This document shows, in pieces, positions 5,587 to 11,751 of a DNA stretch of 31,437 bases (positions are counted from its first letter, which is position 1; each line of letters starts with the position of its first letter). The notes beneath the pieces were generated by a model. The model saw only the letters and a program-made list of their open reading frames with translations. It did no database searches and was not told the DNA's origin. This stretch comes from a virus, in IMG/VR virus record IMGVR_UViG_3300047195_000577, positions 1-31,437 of that record; one strand, written 5' to 3'. The translations under genes were made by a program, and so were the position numbers.

Positions 5587-6344
5587 GCATAACAAGTTGG
5601 GTAGAAAGGATAGGCTACTATGACAAAGGCCAGAGCCAGAAGGTTAGAGCATTGCTCTTTGGCGACACAGGCACTGGGAAGACTAGGCTTTCCGGAAGCT
5701 TCCCTTCTCCGTTCTTCTTGGACAGCGATAGAGGTGGCAAGACTCTTGAGAGTTTACACGTTCCCTTTTTACCAATCCAACGTGAGGGCAAGATCTTCGA
5801 GGAAGTCATGGAGATCCTTAGGACCTTACAGGCTGGAAAGGACCCCTTTGACAAGCTAGTAGTGGAGACCCTAGTGTTCGACAGCGTGACTAGCCTTGCT
5901 GACATGCTCATGATAGAAGCCATGAGAACCAGCGGCAAGACAGCCCTTGACCCCACGAAGAGCAAGCCAGAGTGGGACCATTACGCTATCGTGCAAGCAA
6001 GGTTAAAGGCTATCCTCAAGTTTGCCCAAGACCTGGATGTAAACGTCGTGGCCACGTGTGGCACCAAGCTCGAGAAGGACGACATCAGGGGCACGTTTGT
6101 GGGCAAGCCCAATATCATCGGTGGCTACAGGGATCTCATTAGCTATGACTTTGACGATGTGGTGTTCATGACCTGCGAGGGTACTCAAGCAGCTAGAAAA
6201 TACCTTGCTTACACCGGGAGGGTTTCATACTACGAAGCCAAGTCAAGGTCGGGTCTAGCATTCAAGGTTGAGGACCCTAGCTATGCCAAGATGTGGGGAG
6301 CAAAGCAACAGGAGGTGTTTTTGAGCCCCAATGTTCCTACATGA
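5583..6344 (+). CDS. Sak4-like RecA-fold ATPase (phage nucleotide-binding protein)
   Basis: A P-loop (GDTGTGKT, residues 27-34) and a Walker B-like LVFDSVTS (Asp100, Ser101) define a compact RecA-like ATPase of 253 residues. The N-terminus (WVERIGYYDKG), the FFLDSDRGG segment after the P-loop and the GG-Y-RDLISYDFDDVVF segment are typical of the phage AAA_24/Sak4 group, which promotes single-strand annealing with an ssDNA-binding partner. The gene is coupled to the nuclease by ATGA and followed by a putative ssDNA-binding gene, the usual Sak4 neighbourhood. The family call rests on motifs and context, not on a search. Confidence 0.85.
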   Translation: MSITSWVERIGYYDKGQSQKVRALLFGDTGTGKTRLSGSFPSPFFLDSDRGGKTLESLHVPFLPIQREGKIFEEVMEILRTLQAGKDPFDKLVVETLVFDSVTSLADMLMIEAMRTSGKTALDPTKSKPEWDHYAIVQARLKAILKFAQDLDVNVVATCGTKLEKDDIRGTFVGKPNIIGGYRDLISYDFDDVVFMTCEGTQAARKYLAYTGRVSYYEAKSRSGLAFKVEDPSYAKMWGAKQQEVFLSPNVPT

Positions 6345-6346
6345 GG

Positions 6347-6397
6347 GCAAAGGCGTTGCCTTTGCGTTACAACGTGCTTTAGGGGGATACCCCCCTA
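6347..6397 (+). promoter_or_regulatory. Two hairpins in the gap before the ssDNA-binding gene
   Basis: GCAAAGGC/GCCTTTGC with a GTT loop forms an eight-pair stem at 6347-6365. TAGGGGG/CCCCCTA with an ATAC loop forms a seven-pair stem at 6380-6397. Neither has a T-tract. The second ends just before the AGGAGA Shine-Dalgarno of the gene at 6407, so it could control translation initiation or shield the mRNA. Its G-tract/C-tract design resembles the dyads at 842-900. Confidence 0.5.
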
Positions 6398-6406
6398 GGA
6401 GAACTT

Positions 6407-6832
6407 ATGCCTAAGGTCGCAGTAGCTGGATTGCAAGATGTAAAGCCTGAGGAACTTCTGGCCAACTCAAGGTACACCGTGGACTGCTACAGAAGTCAAA
6501 TCATTGATCGTGAAGGGGGCAACAAAAGCCTCGCGTTGAACTTCGTGGTCAGAGCAGGACCCACCCAGGAGGGCAACGTGAGCCCTGAGGACAGAAGGCT
6601 TTCGGACTTCTTCCCCCTCACCAACTTCGAGAACATGAAGGACGGTGGAACGTTCGTGAAGCGGAAGCTGAGAGAAGCGTGCGATGCCTTTGGGGTTGAG
6701 ATCGACGATGACGGCAGCTTTGATTCGGATGACTTCCTGCTCAAGCAAGCTGATGTGGTGACCCGCAACAAAGACAACAGGGACACAGGCGTTGCTGAAA
6801 CTAGCATCAACAAATACCTCAAGCAGTCGTAA
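6407..6832 (+). CDS. Putative ssDNA-binding / recombination accessory protein (DUF669-like)
   Basis: This 141-residue protein has a beta-rich start (SRYTVDCYRSQIIDREGGNKSLALNF, read in two parts around residues 22-47) and a conserved-looking block LSDFFPLTNF-ENMKDGG-TFVKRKL (about 65-89). It ends with DTGVAETSINKYL. Such proteins, grouped as DUF669 or ssDNA-binding candidates, are often found directly after Sak4 ATPases and are thought to coat single strands. The order nuclease, ATPase, this gene supports that role. An acidic patch (EIDDDGSFDSDDF, about 101-113) is typical. The start ATG 6407 follows AGGAGAACTT. Confidence 0.65.
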   Translation: MPKVAVAGLQDVKPEELLANSRYTVDCYRSQIIDREGGNKSLALNFVVRAGPTQEGNVSPEDRRLSDFFPLTNFENMKDGGTFVKRKLREACDAFGVEIDDDGSFDSDDFLLKQADVVTRNKDNRDTGVAETSINKYLKQS

Positions 6833-6844
6833 GGAGGCCAGAAC

Positions 6845-7033
6845 ATGACAGCGTTCAAGAAATGGTGTTGGGCAGCGGTTATTACAGGGGCTGTGTTCGT
6901 GATCGTGGGCATCGTGGGGCTCGCAACAGGAGCCATCCCTGCCATTGTGATCGTGATCTTGCAGATCGTCGGCGTGGTGCTCGACATGGTGGGACTCCCC
7001 TTGCTAGCAAAACCCACTCCCCCAACACCATAG
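6845..7033 (+). CDS. Two-helix membrane protein (62 aa)
   Basis: ATG 6845 lies behind TAAGGAGGCC. Two hydrophobic helices are visible: AAVITGAVFVIVGIVGLA (about residues 10-27) and AIVIVILQIVGVVLDMVG (about 33-50), joined by TGAIP. The ends are polar, with a Pro-rich C-terminus (KPTPPTP). Size and hairpin topology match class II holins and other small phage membrane proteins. Because it sits among early genes and not in a lysis cassette, a holin role is uncertain. Its stop TAG overlaps the GTG that may start the next gene. Confidence 0.65.
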   Translation: MTAFKKWCWAAVITGAVFVIVGIVGLATGAIPAIVIVILQIVGVVLDMVGLPLLAKPTPPTP

Positions 7034-7275
7034 TGTCTGTTCCCGCTAGGGAGAGGGCCTACCCTCTCCCTTCTCTGTTCGTAGAAAGGATCAGGAAGCT
7101 TGTTAATAGCAACCTCCCGGTCATCCCTAAAGACGTTGGCAAGCTGCTCAAAGCTTACCTCGAGGCAGAAGCCTTGCTTGTTGGAGGACATGTCGTTGGC
7201 GTGGCTGGAAATAGCAAGGCTCCTGAGAACGTTCCAACATTGGAAGGGGCCAACAGCGCCCTCAAGGAGACGTAG
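7033..7275 (+). CDS. Hypothetical protein with uncertain start (80 aa)
   Basis: The open frame ends at TAG 7273 and codes for a protein-like sequence with helices (FVERIRKLVNSNLPVIP, then DVGKLLKAYLEAEALLVGG). The only conventional start is GTG 7033, overlapping the stop of the membrane gene (TAGTG), but no Shine-Dalgarno precedes it. A strong hairpin (7048-7071) lies inside the first 13 codons. Either translation is coupled and reads through the hairpin, or the true start has been lost and this is a remnant, or a rare CTG at 7075 is used. The alternative frame 7100-7318 looks like non-coding sequence. Confidence 0.45.
   Translation: MSVPARERAYPLPSLFVERIRKLVNSNLPVIPKDVGKLLKAYLEAEALLVGGHVVGVAGNSKAPENVPTLEGANSALKET
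7048..7071 (+). terminator. Strong hairpin, terminator-like
   Basis: AGGGAGAGGG and CCCTCTCCCT form a perfect ten-pair stem closed by a CCTA loop, followed by TCTCTGTTCG, a T-rich but interrupted tail. It directly follows the membrane gene that ends at 7033. The shape fits an intrinsic terminator or an attenuator between the recombination module and the genes beyond. The imperfect U-tract and the possible coding of the region lower the confidence. Confidence 0.5.
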
Positions 7276-7277
7276 AC

Positions 7278-7463
7278 ATGCAGGCAAAAAAGAACAAGTT
7301 GAGGAAGTTGACATCTAAGCAAGTGCAGGCCATCAGGAAGGCCTTCTGGCATACTGAGACCAGGTACATGCGCAGCGCGAAGCAACTCGCAGAGCAGTAC
7401 CACGTCACGGTGCAGACCATCTACAACGTGGTCAACGAGAAGTACTACAGCGAGGTAGCTTAA
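7278..7463 (+). CDS. Small helix-turn-helix DNA-binding protein (61 aa)
   Basis: The protein is basic at its N-terminus (MQAKKNKLRKLTSKQ) and contains a helix-turn-helix: RSAKQLAEQYHVTVQTIYNVV (about residues 32-52; read as SAKQLAEQY, turn, VTVQTIYNVV). This HTH type is found in resolvases, homing-endonuclease tails and small phage regulators. It lacks a catalytic domain, so a repressor or architectural role is likely. ATG 7278 has AAGGAGACG upstream. The stop TAA overlaps the next ATG (TAATG). Confidence 0.75.
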   Translation: MQAKKNKLRKLTSKQVQAIRKAFWHTETRYMRSAKQLAEQYHVTVQTIYNVVNEKYYSEVA

Positions 7464-7705
7464 TGCTCAAGGTCAAGATCTTTCGAGGCGTAGCAGAAAG
7501 CTTCGATGTTGAGGAAGGCTTCAATGCTTGGAGTACTGAGAACGAAGACATTCAAATCGCAACAGCGCAGTTTGTGGTAGGTGAAGCCGGAATGGAAAAG
7601 TTGATCGTGTTCTATACAGAACGTCAGCCAGCTCTCAAGGCATCGGCACGACCCGCAAGTCAGATTGTTCTGCCGTTCCCTCAAGGAACAGAGGTAGAAA
7701 ACTAG
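7463..7705 (+). CDS. Hypothetical small protein, weak Cse60-like pattern (80 aa)
   Basis: It starts at ATG 7463, sharing one base with the previous stop. The order VKIF strand, acidic helix (SFDVEEGFNAWST), then two strands (QIATAQFVVGE, EKLIVFYTE) is reminiscent of the small Cse60-like fold seen in some phage and Firmicute proteins. The resemblance is by pattern only. The C-terminus is Ala/Pro-rich. The next gene begins immediately after its stop, so the two are co-translated. The function is unknown. Confidence 0.65.
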   Translation: MLKVKIFRGVAESFDVEEGFNAWSTENEDIQIATAQFVVGEAGMEKLIVFYTERQPALKASARPASQIVLPFPQGTEVEN

Positions 7706-8212
7706 ATGAACATGATAGAACGCATAAGCTGGGAGAACGTCGACTCCGGCAACCTTGTGGGCGCCATGGTGTATCGCGTTGTCGTGGGGGAAGGCCCCCA
7801 CGACATCGTAGAAGCCATAGCAAGGATAAGGTCCCATGGGGTAGGCAAGTTGGTTTGCTTTGCAGGGGACTTCACGCTTGAGAACTCAGACGAGATGTTC
7901 ACGTTGGTCAAAAGCCTTTACGACATGGGCTACGGCATCGCAGCCCTGAGCAATGGGAAGATCTACTTTCCCTGGTTCACCTTGGTAACGTACCTTATTG
8001 TGACTACTGCCACGGCGTGGCCAGGCTTCAAGGTTCAAGAGCTGCGTTGGCAAAGGGCAGACCTACATGCTTGCATGCCAGCAAATCCTGACACCTGTAA
8101 CTTGTTCGTGGAGGACGTACCAGAAAGGCTGCTAGGCTTCCTGAAGGAGCACGGCAAGGAAAAGTGGCGCATGCTGTTCCACACAAAGGTCATAAGCGAG
8201 GAAGTCCTATGA
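7706..8212 (+). CDS. Hypothetical protein, possibly a degenerate radical-SAM/QueE-like fold (168 aa)
   Basis: ATG 7706 directly follows the previous TAG. The central part reads like the core of a small radical-SAM or QueE-type barrel: KLVCFAGDFTLEN where GG-E-P would normally stand (about residues 49-61), then LVKSLYDMGYGIAALSNGKI (about 68-87) and LVTYLIVTT. The Cys triad (CxxxCxxC) that would bind the iron-sulphur cluster is absent, so a normal radical-SAM reaction is not expected. It could be a degenerate homologue or unrelated. The gene is certain and the resemblance is speculative. Confidence 0.6.
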   Translation: MNMIERISWENVDSGNLVGAMVYRVVVGEGPHDIVEAIARIRSHGVGKLVCFAGDFTLENSDEMFTLVKSLYDMGYGIAALSNGKIYFPWFTLVTYLIVTTATAWPGFKVQELRWQRADLHACMPANPDTCNLFVEDVPERLLGFLKEHGKEKWRMLFHTKVISEEVL

Positions 8213-8484
8213 TAGGATGGGACGACATTGAGTTCCATTACATCTACGACAAGCACAGGCGCTTGAGAGGTGCCATTGCCACGGATGGCACCCGCACAGG
8301 CTACAGCTACATCCACAAGCATGATCTCCACAAAGCAAGCAAGAAGCTCGCACGCAGGATCGCCATAGGCCGCATGCTCACATGCTACCTTGTCAAGGAC
8401 GAGTTCGGCAACTGGATACGTTGTCGCAACAACAGCAGAACATGGGTACCTAGGGAAGTCTATCCCTACTTGGAGGTCTTATGA
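8209..8484 (+). CDS. Basic hypothetical protein (91 aa)
   Basis: ATG 8209 is coupled to the previous stop (ATGA). The protein is rich in His, Arg, Lys and Tyr (EFHYIYDKHRRLRG; YIHKHDLHKASKKLARRIAIG), with a beta-like C-terminal half (MLTCYLVKDEFGNWIRC). The charge suggests nucleic-acid binding, but no motif proves it. The end overlaps the next membrane gene by four bases, continuing the coupled run. The family is not recognised. Confidence 0.65.
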   Translation: MIGWDDIEFHYIYDKHRRLRGAIATDGTRTGYSYIHKHDLHKASKKLARRIAIGRMLTCYLVKDEFGNWIRCRNNSRTWVPREVYPYLEVL

Positions 8485-8696
8485 CAGGTTTGATTTGGTT
8501 TTTGTTCGGCCTTACAGTTGGGCTCCTTGCTGCGTTCTTTGCTCACAGCTACGTTCTCGATGCAAAGAAGCCTACAGGGCTCCCTATTGAGACAGCGTTG
8601 AGTGAGATAGAGCAAACTATTGCAGCCACGCCGTCGCCGGAACTTTGGGAGCTCTATCAAAAGCTGCTAGCAAAGCACAAGGCAGCAAGTAAATGA
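8481..8696 (+). CDS. Single-pass membrane protein (71 aa)
   Basis: ATG 8481 overlaps the previous stop and lies after TTGGAGGTC. Residues 3-24 (GLIWFLFGLTVGLLAAFFAHSY) form one transmembrane helix near the N-terminus. The remaining 45 residues are a helical cytoplasmic or periplasmic tail (SEIEQTIAATPSPELWELYQ). No signal-peptidase site is evident, so an N-terminal anchor is expected. The role is unknown. The stop TGA overlaps ATG 8693. Confidence 0.7.
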   Translation: MTGLIWFLFGLTVGLLAAFFAHSYVLDAKKPTGLPIETALSEIEQTIAATPSPELWELYQKLLAKHKAASK

Positions 8697-8863
8697 TGAG
8701 AATCCTACCAACAGACATCACTGGCAAGACAACCCCAAGCGTGTACTACTTTGGTGAGTTCAACGTATGGGCAGATTCTCACAACATTGGAAAAGACGAG
8801 GGAGAATGGGAACTCTACTGGGAGGCTTGGGCAGATGGCTTTGCGTGGGGGCATGAGTCATGA
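8693..8863 (+). CDS. Small acidic Trp-rich protein (56 aa)
   Basis: The frame from ATG 8693 (ATGATG at the previous stop) to TGA 8861 is coupled on both sides by four-base overlaps. The protein is acidic and has many aromatics: VYYFGEFNVWAD, then EGEWELYWEAWADGFAWG (about residues 36-53). The W-E-x-W-x-D-G-F-x-W-G type ending is reminiscent of small phage proteins of unknown role. There is no membrane segment and no Cys. The function is unknown. Confidence 0.6.
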   Translation: MMRILPTDITGKTTPSVYYFGEFNVWADSHNIGKDEGEWELYWEAWADGFAWGHES

Positions 8864-9156
8864 GAACAATCTTGTTACTTGCGTGCTTGCTTCTAGCGGC
8901 GGGAAACCTAGCAAGCGAGCCAATAAAGCACCCCGTTACAGGAGAGCAAGGTTTCTTTGTCAGCGAAGCAGACATGAGGGCAACCTTAGTACTACTGCAG
9001 GAACGTGACCTTTACCAAGCTAGCTACGAAAAAGCCATGTTAGAACAAGAGAGCTTACAGATCCAGTGTAGCTGCAAAGCAAAGCTGCACTACGCTGTGA
9101 TGCTGGCAGAAGGCGTTCTCGTTCTCATAACCACTACTTTATGGCTGCTCAAGTAA
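8860..9156 (+). CDS. Secreted or membrane protein with signal peptide and C-terminal helix (98 aa)
   Basis: It opens with MRTILLLACLLLAAGNLASEP, a typical signal sequence with a possible cleavage after residue 18. A segment to about residue 70 with a charged helix (LVLLQERDLYQASYEKAMLEQE) follows, and then a C-terminal hydrophobic helix (AVMLAEGVLVLITTTLWLLK, 79-98). A CSC pair lies near 70-72. A periplasmic helix held in the membrane recalls unimolecular spanin or superinfection-exclusion proteins. No lipobox is clear. It precedes the polymerase gene by nine bases. The role is uncertain. Confidence 0.65.
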   Translation: MRTILLLACLLLAAGNLASEPIKHPVTGEQGFFVSEADMRATLVLLQERDLYQASYEKAMLEQESLQIQCSCKAKLHYAVMLAEGVLVLITTTLWLLK

Positions 9157-9165
9157 GGAGCCTCC

Positions 9166-11751
9166 ATGTTTGTCAGAACAGCAAGCAAGTGCAAGGACTG
9201 CCCCTTGCGAGATCGCAAACGAGTATGGGGCCAAGGCAAGCTAACAGGCATAGCCCTCATAGGAGAAGCCCCAGGTCAGGAGGAAGACTTTGAAGGAAAA
9301 CCTTTCGTGGGCCGCGCAGGTAAGGTCCTCACCTGGGGCGTGGAGAGCGCTCATATCCCGCGTGAAAGCCTTTGGCTCACCAACGCGCTTGCCTGCAGAC
9401 CCCCAGGCAATAAGATCGATAGCAGCGAAGCACAGCAAGCCCTCATGTGCTGCAAGCCAGGCTTCGATGAAGAACTCGAGTACCTGCAACGATCCAACAT
9501 TAGAGTCCTTGTGCCCCTGGGAGCTACCGCCTTGCGGGCCCTTGATCTGGATGGCAGCATTACGAAGGTTCGTGGTAGTGTATATCAGGTGGGTTCGTTT
9601 GTGGTGGTGCCTACTTTTCATCCCTCGTACATCATGCGGGCGCAGTTCAAGAAGGAAACATCGGAGGTAACGTATAAGTATGTCTGGATCGCGGACCTGC
9701 ACAAGGCCCATGAACTACTCGAAAAGGGCTGGCAAGCGCCACAAGAGCGCTTCGTTCTACAACCAATAGTTGAGGATGTTCTTGCGTGGTGCGATGAAGC
9801 GATCAGCAAGAAAGCCCTCATTGGGGTTGATATTGAGACCGACAGCAGTCACGTGTTCGTTATCGGCCTTGCAAGCAGCGGTGAAGACGCTCTCAGCGTT
9901 CCTATCTACCAACATGGAGGCTCCCCTTACTGGGTCAATGGCGATTGGCAACGAGTCAAGCACAAGCTCGACGAGCTGTTCCAACAATGTCCTCTCATGT
10001 TCCAGAACGCTTTGTTCGACGTACCGTACCTAAAAGGAGAAAGCTTTGCGATTGACTTTGATCGCGTCCAAGAGGACACTCTTGTACTTCACCATGCAAT
10101 CTCGCCAGAGCTTCCACACAATCTCGCTTTCATCGTATCGATCTACGGCGAGACACCCTACTGGAAGGCAGACTTACTGGATCGCAGGGGTAGTATTGCT
10201 GAAATGCCCGATGAGGTCCTACGGCGTTACAACTTACGGGATGCCGTGGTCCTCCATCAGGTCCTCCCTGGGATGCTCGCTGACCTACGGGAGATGGAGG
10301 CTGAAGACGTTTACCGCGAGGAATCTCTCAGGCTACTGGCTCCAGTAGGTGAGATGATAGCCACAGGTTTCAAGTTAGACAGCAAAAAGCTAGAAAGCAT
10401 CACGCTAGGTTGGAAGCATGAGCAAGCACATCTTGAGGCTACGCTCAAGCATGGTTTACCTTCTGGCTTTAACCTCGACAGCGATGATGACCTACGTTGG
10501 TTCTTGTTCGGTATCAAACCCGCGAAGTTCCAAAAGCTAGACAAGCTAAAGGAGTACAACGATGCTAGCAAAACAGGCAAACGCACACTACGTGCTGGGA
10601 CCAAGATCCACAAGGAACTACTTGCGCTACAGGAGATTGCTCTCAACATACAGCCCGTCTACCTGCTCGAAGGTTGGACTGGGAGGAAAACCAAGACGGG
10701 AAGCAGAGCTGTTGATAAGCAAGGTCTCCTCGCTTTCCAGATCCAACTTCAAAACAGGCTCAAGCTAGTCAAGGAGTTCAAGCATGAGAAGTTCAAAACA
10801 GAGCAAAGCAAGATCGAAAGCTTGCTTGCGTGGCTCGCAAGCTACAAGGAGTACTCAGAGCTCAGCAAGTTGCTTTCCACGTATACAAGCTATCCTGTTG
10901 GCCATGACGGAAGAGTTCACACGCAATTCCTTGTTCATGGAACTACTACTGGGAGGCTATCTAGCAGATCTCCAAACTTACAGAACTTGCCTAAGAAGCA
11001 TGAAGAAGCAAGGGAACCTTTTGTCGCATCTGAAGGTAATGTGCTGCTTAGCGCTGACTACAGCAACCTTGAGGTTAGAGTGCTTGCTTATGAAACGAAC
11101 GACAACGCTCTTGTACAAGCTCTTGCAGTTGGAACCAACATCCACGATGAAAATACCAGAGTACTTTTTGGGATAACCCCCCAAGACCCCAGGTGGGAGG
11201 TCGCCCGCAGAGCCGCGAAAGTTTTCATGTTCGGTGGCATAAGCTACGGAGGTAGTGATGCAGAGATCCACGAAAAGATATCCCTTGAGTGCCCCGAAAT
11301 GCTTCTCACTCGGGCTGAGTACATCGCTGCCAAGCATAGGTGGATGTCCGCTCATCCTGCGTATGGCATCTGGGCAGCTTCCATCAGGAAGCAGGTCCAC
11401 GTTACAAGAACGTCGCGCACGTTCTTGGGTAGGGTCAGAACATTGCATGGAGAACCAAGGGACATAGAAAAGGAAGCCTTGAACACGCCCATACAAGGCG
11501 GTGCAGCCCACATCATCAACAGGGCCATGATAGCAATTCATGCTAGAAAGCGAATCTTGAAGAGCAAGTTGTTAGTACAGATCCATGACCAGTTGATTTA
11601 TGATGTTCCTAAAGCCGAGTTAGAGATCATGATGCTGGTTGTGCGCGAGGAAATGGAAGCCCCCATGAAGTACTACAACAAACTTGCTAGCTTTCCTGTT
11701 GACCTTGCAACAGGCTCCAGTTGGGGGGACCTCCATGCAACAGAGGCCTGA
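9166..11751 (+). CDS. Uracil-DNA glycosylase-DNA polymerase A fusion
   Basis: This 861-residue replicative polymerase has three parts. Residues 1-190 form a family 4-like uracil-DNA glycosylase: Cys9 and Cys12 (CKDC), Cys77 (ACRPPGN) and Cys95 fit the Fe-S spacing, with GEAPGQEED (33-41) and HPSY (His152) as active-site motifs. Residues about 215-380 form a 3'-5' proofreading exonuclease with Asp222/Glu224 (VDIETD), FQNALFDVPYL and YNLRDAVVL. From about 580 onward is family A polymerase: motif A ADYSNLEVR (Asp631), motif B RRAAKVFMFGGISYG (near 680), motif C QIHDQLI (Asp808). No 5'-3' exonuclease is present. Phage SPO1 polymerase also carries an N-terminal UDG domain. The start ATG 9166 follows AAGGAGCC. 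Confidence 0.93.
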   Translation: MFVRTASKCKDCPLRDRKRVWGQGKLTGIALIGEAPGQEEDFEGKPFVGRAGKVLTWGVESAHIPRESLWLTNALACRPPGNKIDSSEAQQALMCCKPGFDEELEYLQRSNIRVLVPLGATALRALDLDGSITKVRGSVYQVGSFVVVPTFHPSYIMRAQFKKETSEVTYKYVWIADLHKAHELLEKGWQAPQERFVLQPIVEDVLAWCDEAISKKALIGVDIETDSSHVFVIGLASSGEDALSVPIYQHGGSPYWVNGDWQRVKHKLDELFQQCPLMFQNALFDVPYLKGESFAIDFDRVQEDTLVLHHAISPELPHNLAFIVSIYGETPYWKADLLDRRGSIAEMPDEVLRRYNLRDAVVLHQVLPGMLADLREMEAEDVYREESLRLLAPVGEMIATGFKLDSKKLESITLGWKHEQAHLEATLKHGLPSGFNLDSDDDLRWFLFGIKPAKFQKLDKLKEYNDASKTGKRTLRAGTKIHKELLALQEIALNIQPVYLLEGWTGRKTKTGSRAVDKQGLLAFQIQLQNRLKLVKEFKHEKFKTEQSKIESLLAWLASYKEYSELSKLLSTYTSYPVGHDGRVHTQFLVHGTTTGRLSSRSPNLQNLPKKHEEAREPFVASEGNVLLSADYSNLEVRVLAYETNDNALVQALAVGTNIHDENTRVLFGITPQDPRWEVARRAAKVFMFGGISYGGSDAEIHEKISLECPEMLLTRAEYIAAKHRWMSAHPAYGIWAASIRKQVHVTRTSRTFLGRVRTLHGEPRDIEKEALNTPIQGGAAHIINRAMIAIHARKRILKSKLLVQIHDQLIYDVPKAELEIMMLVVREEMEAPMKYYNKLASFPVDLATGSSWGDLHATEA

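Noticed and set aside
6496-7314. Minus-strand 272-codon open frame across the ssDNA-binding and membrane genes
   Set aside because: It lies antisense to three supported genes, has Ser/Leu-rich low-complexity sequence, no suitable Shine-Dalgarno and the direct-complement register that commonly leaves long false frames.
7100-7318. Alternative frame with TTG start between the membrane gene and the small HTH gene
   Set aside because: The product is Ser/Arg-rich without helical pattern and would run through the start of the HTH gene; the frame ending at 7275 is more protein-like.
10978-11541. Minus-strand 187-codon open frame inside the polymerase gene
   Set aside because: Antisense to conserved polymerase motifs A and B, no recognisable protein features; a shadow of the coding strand.
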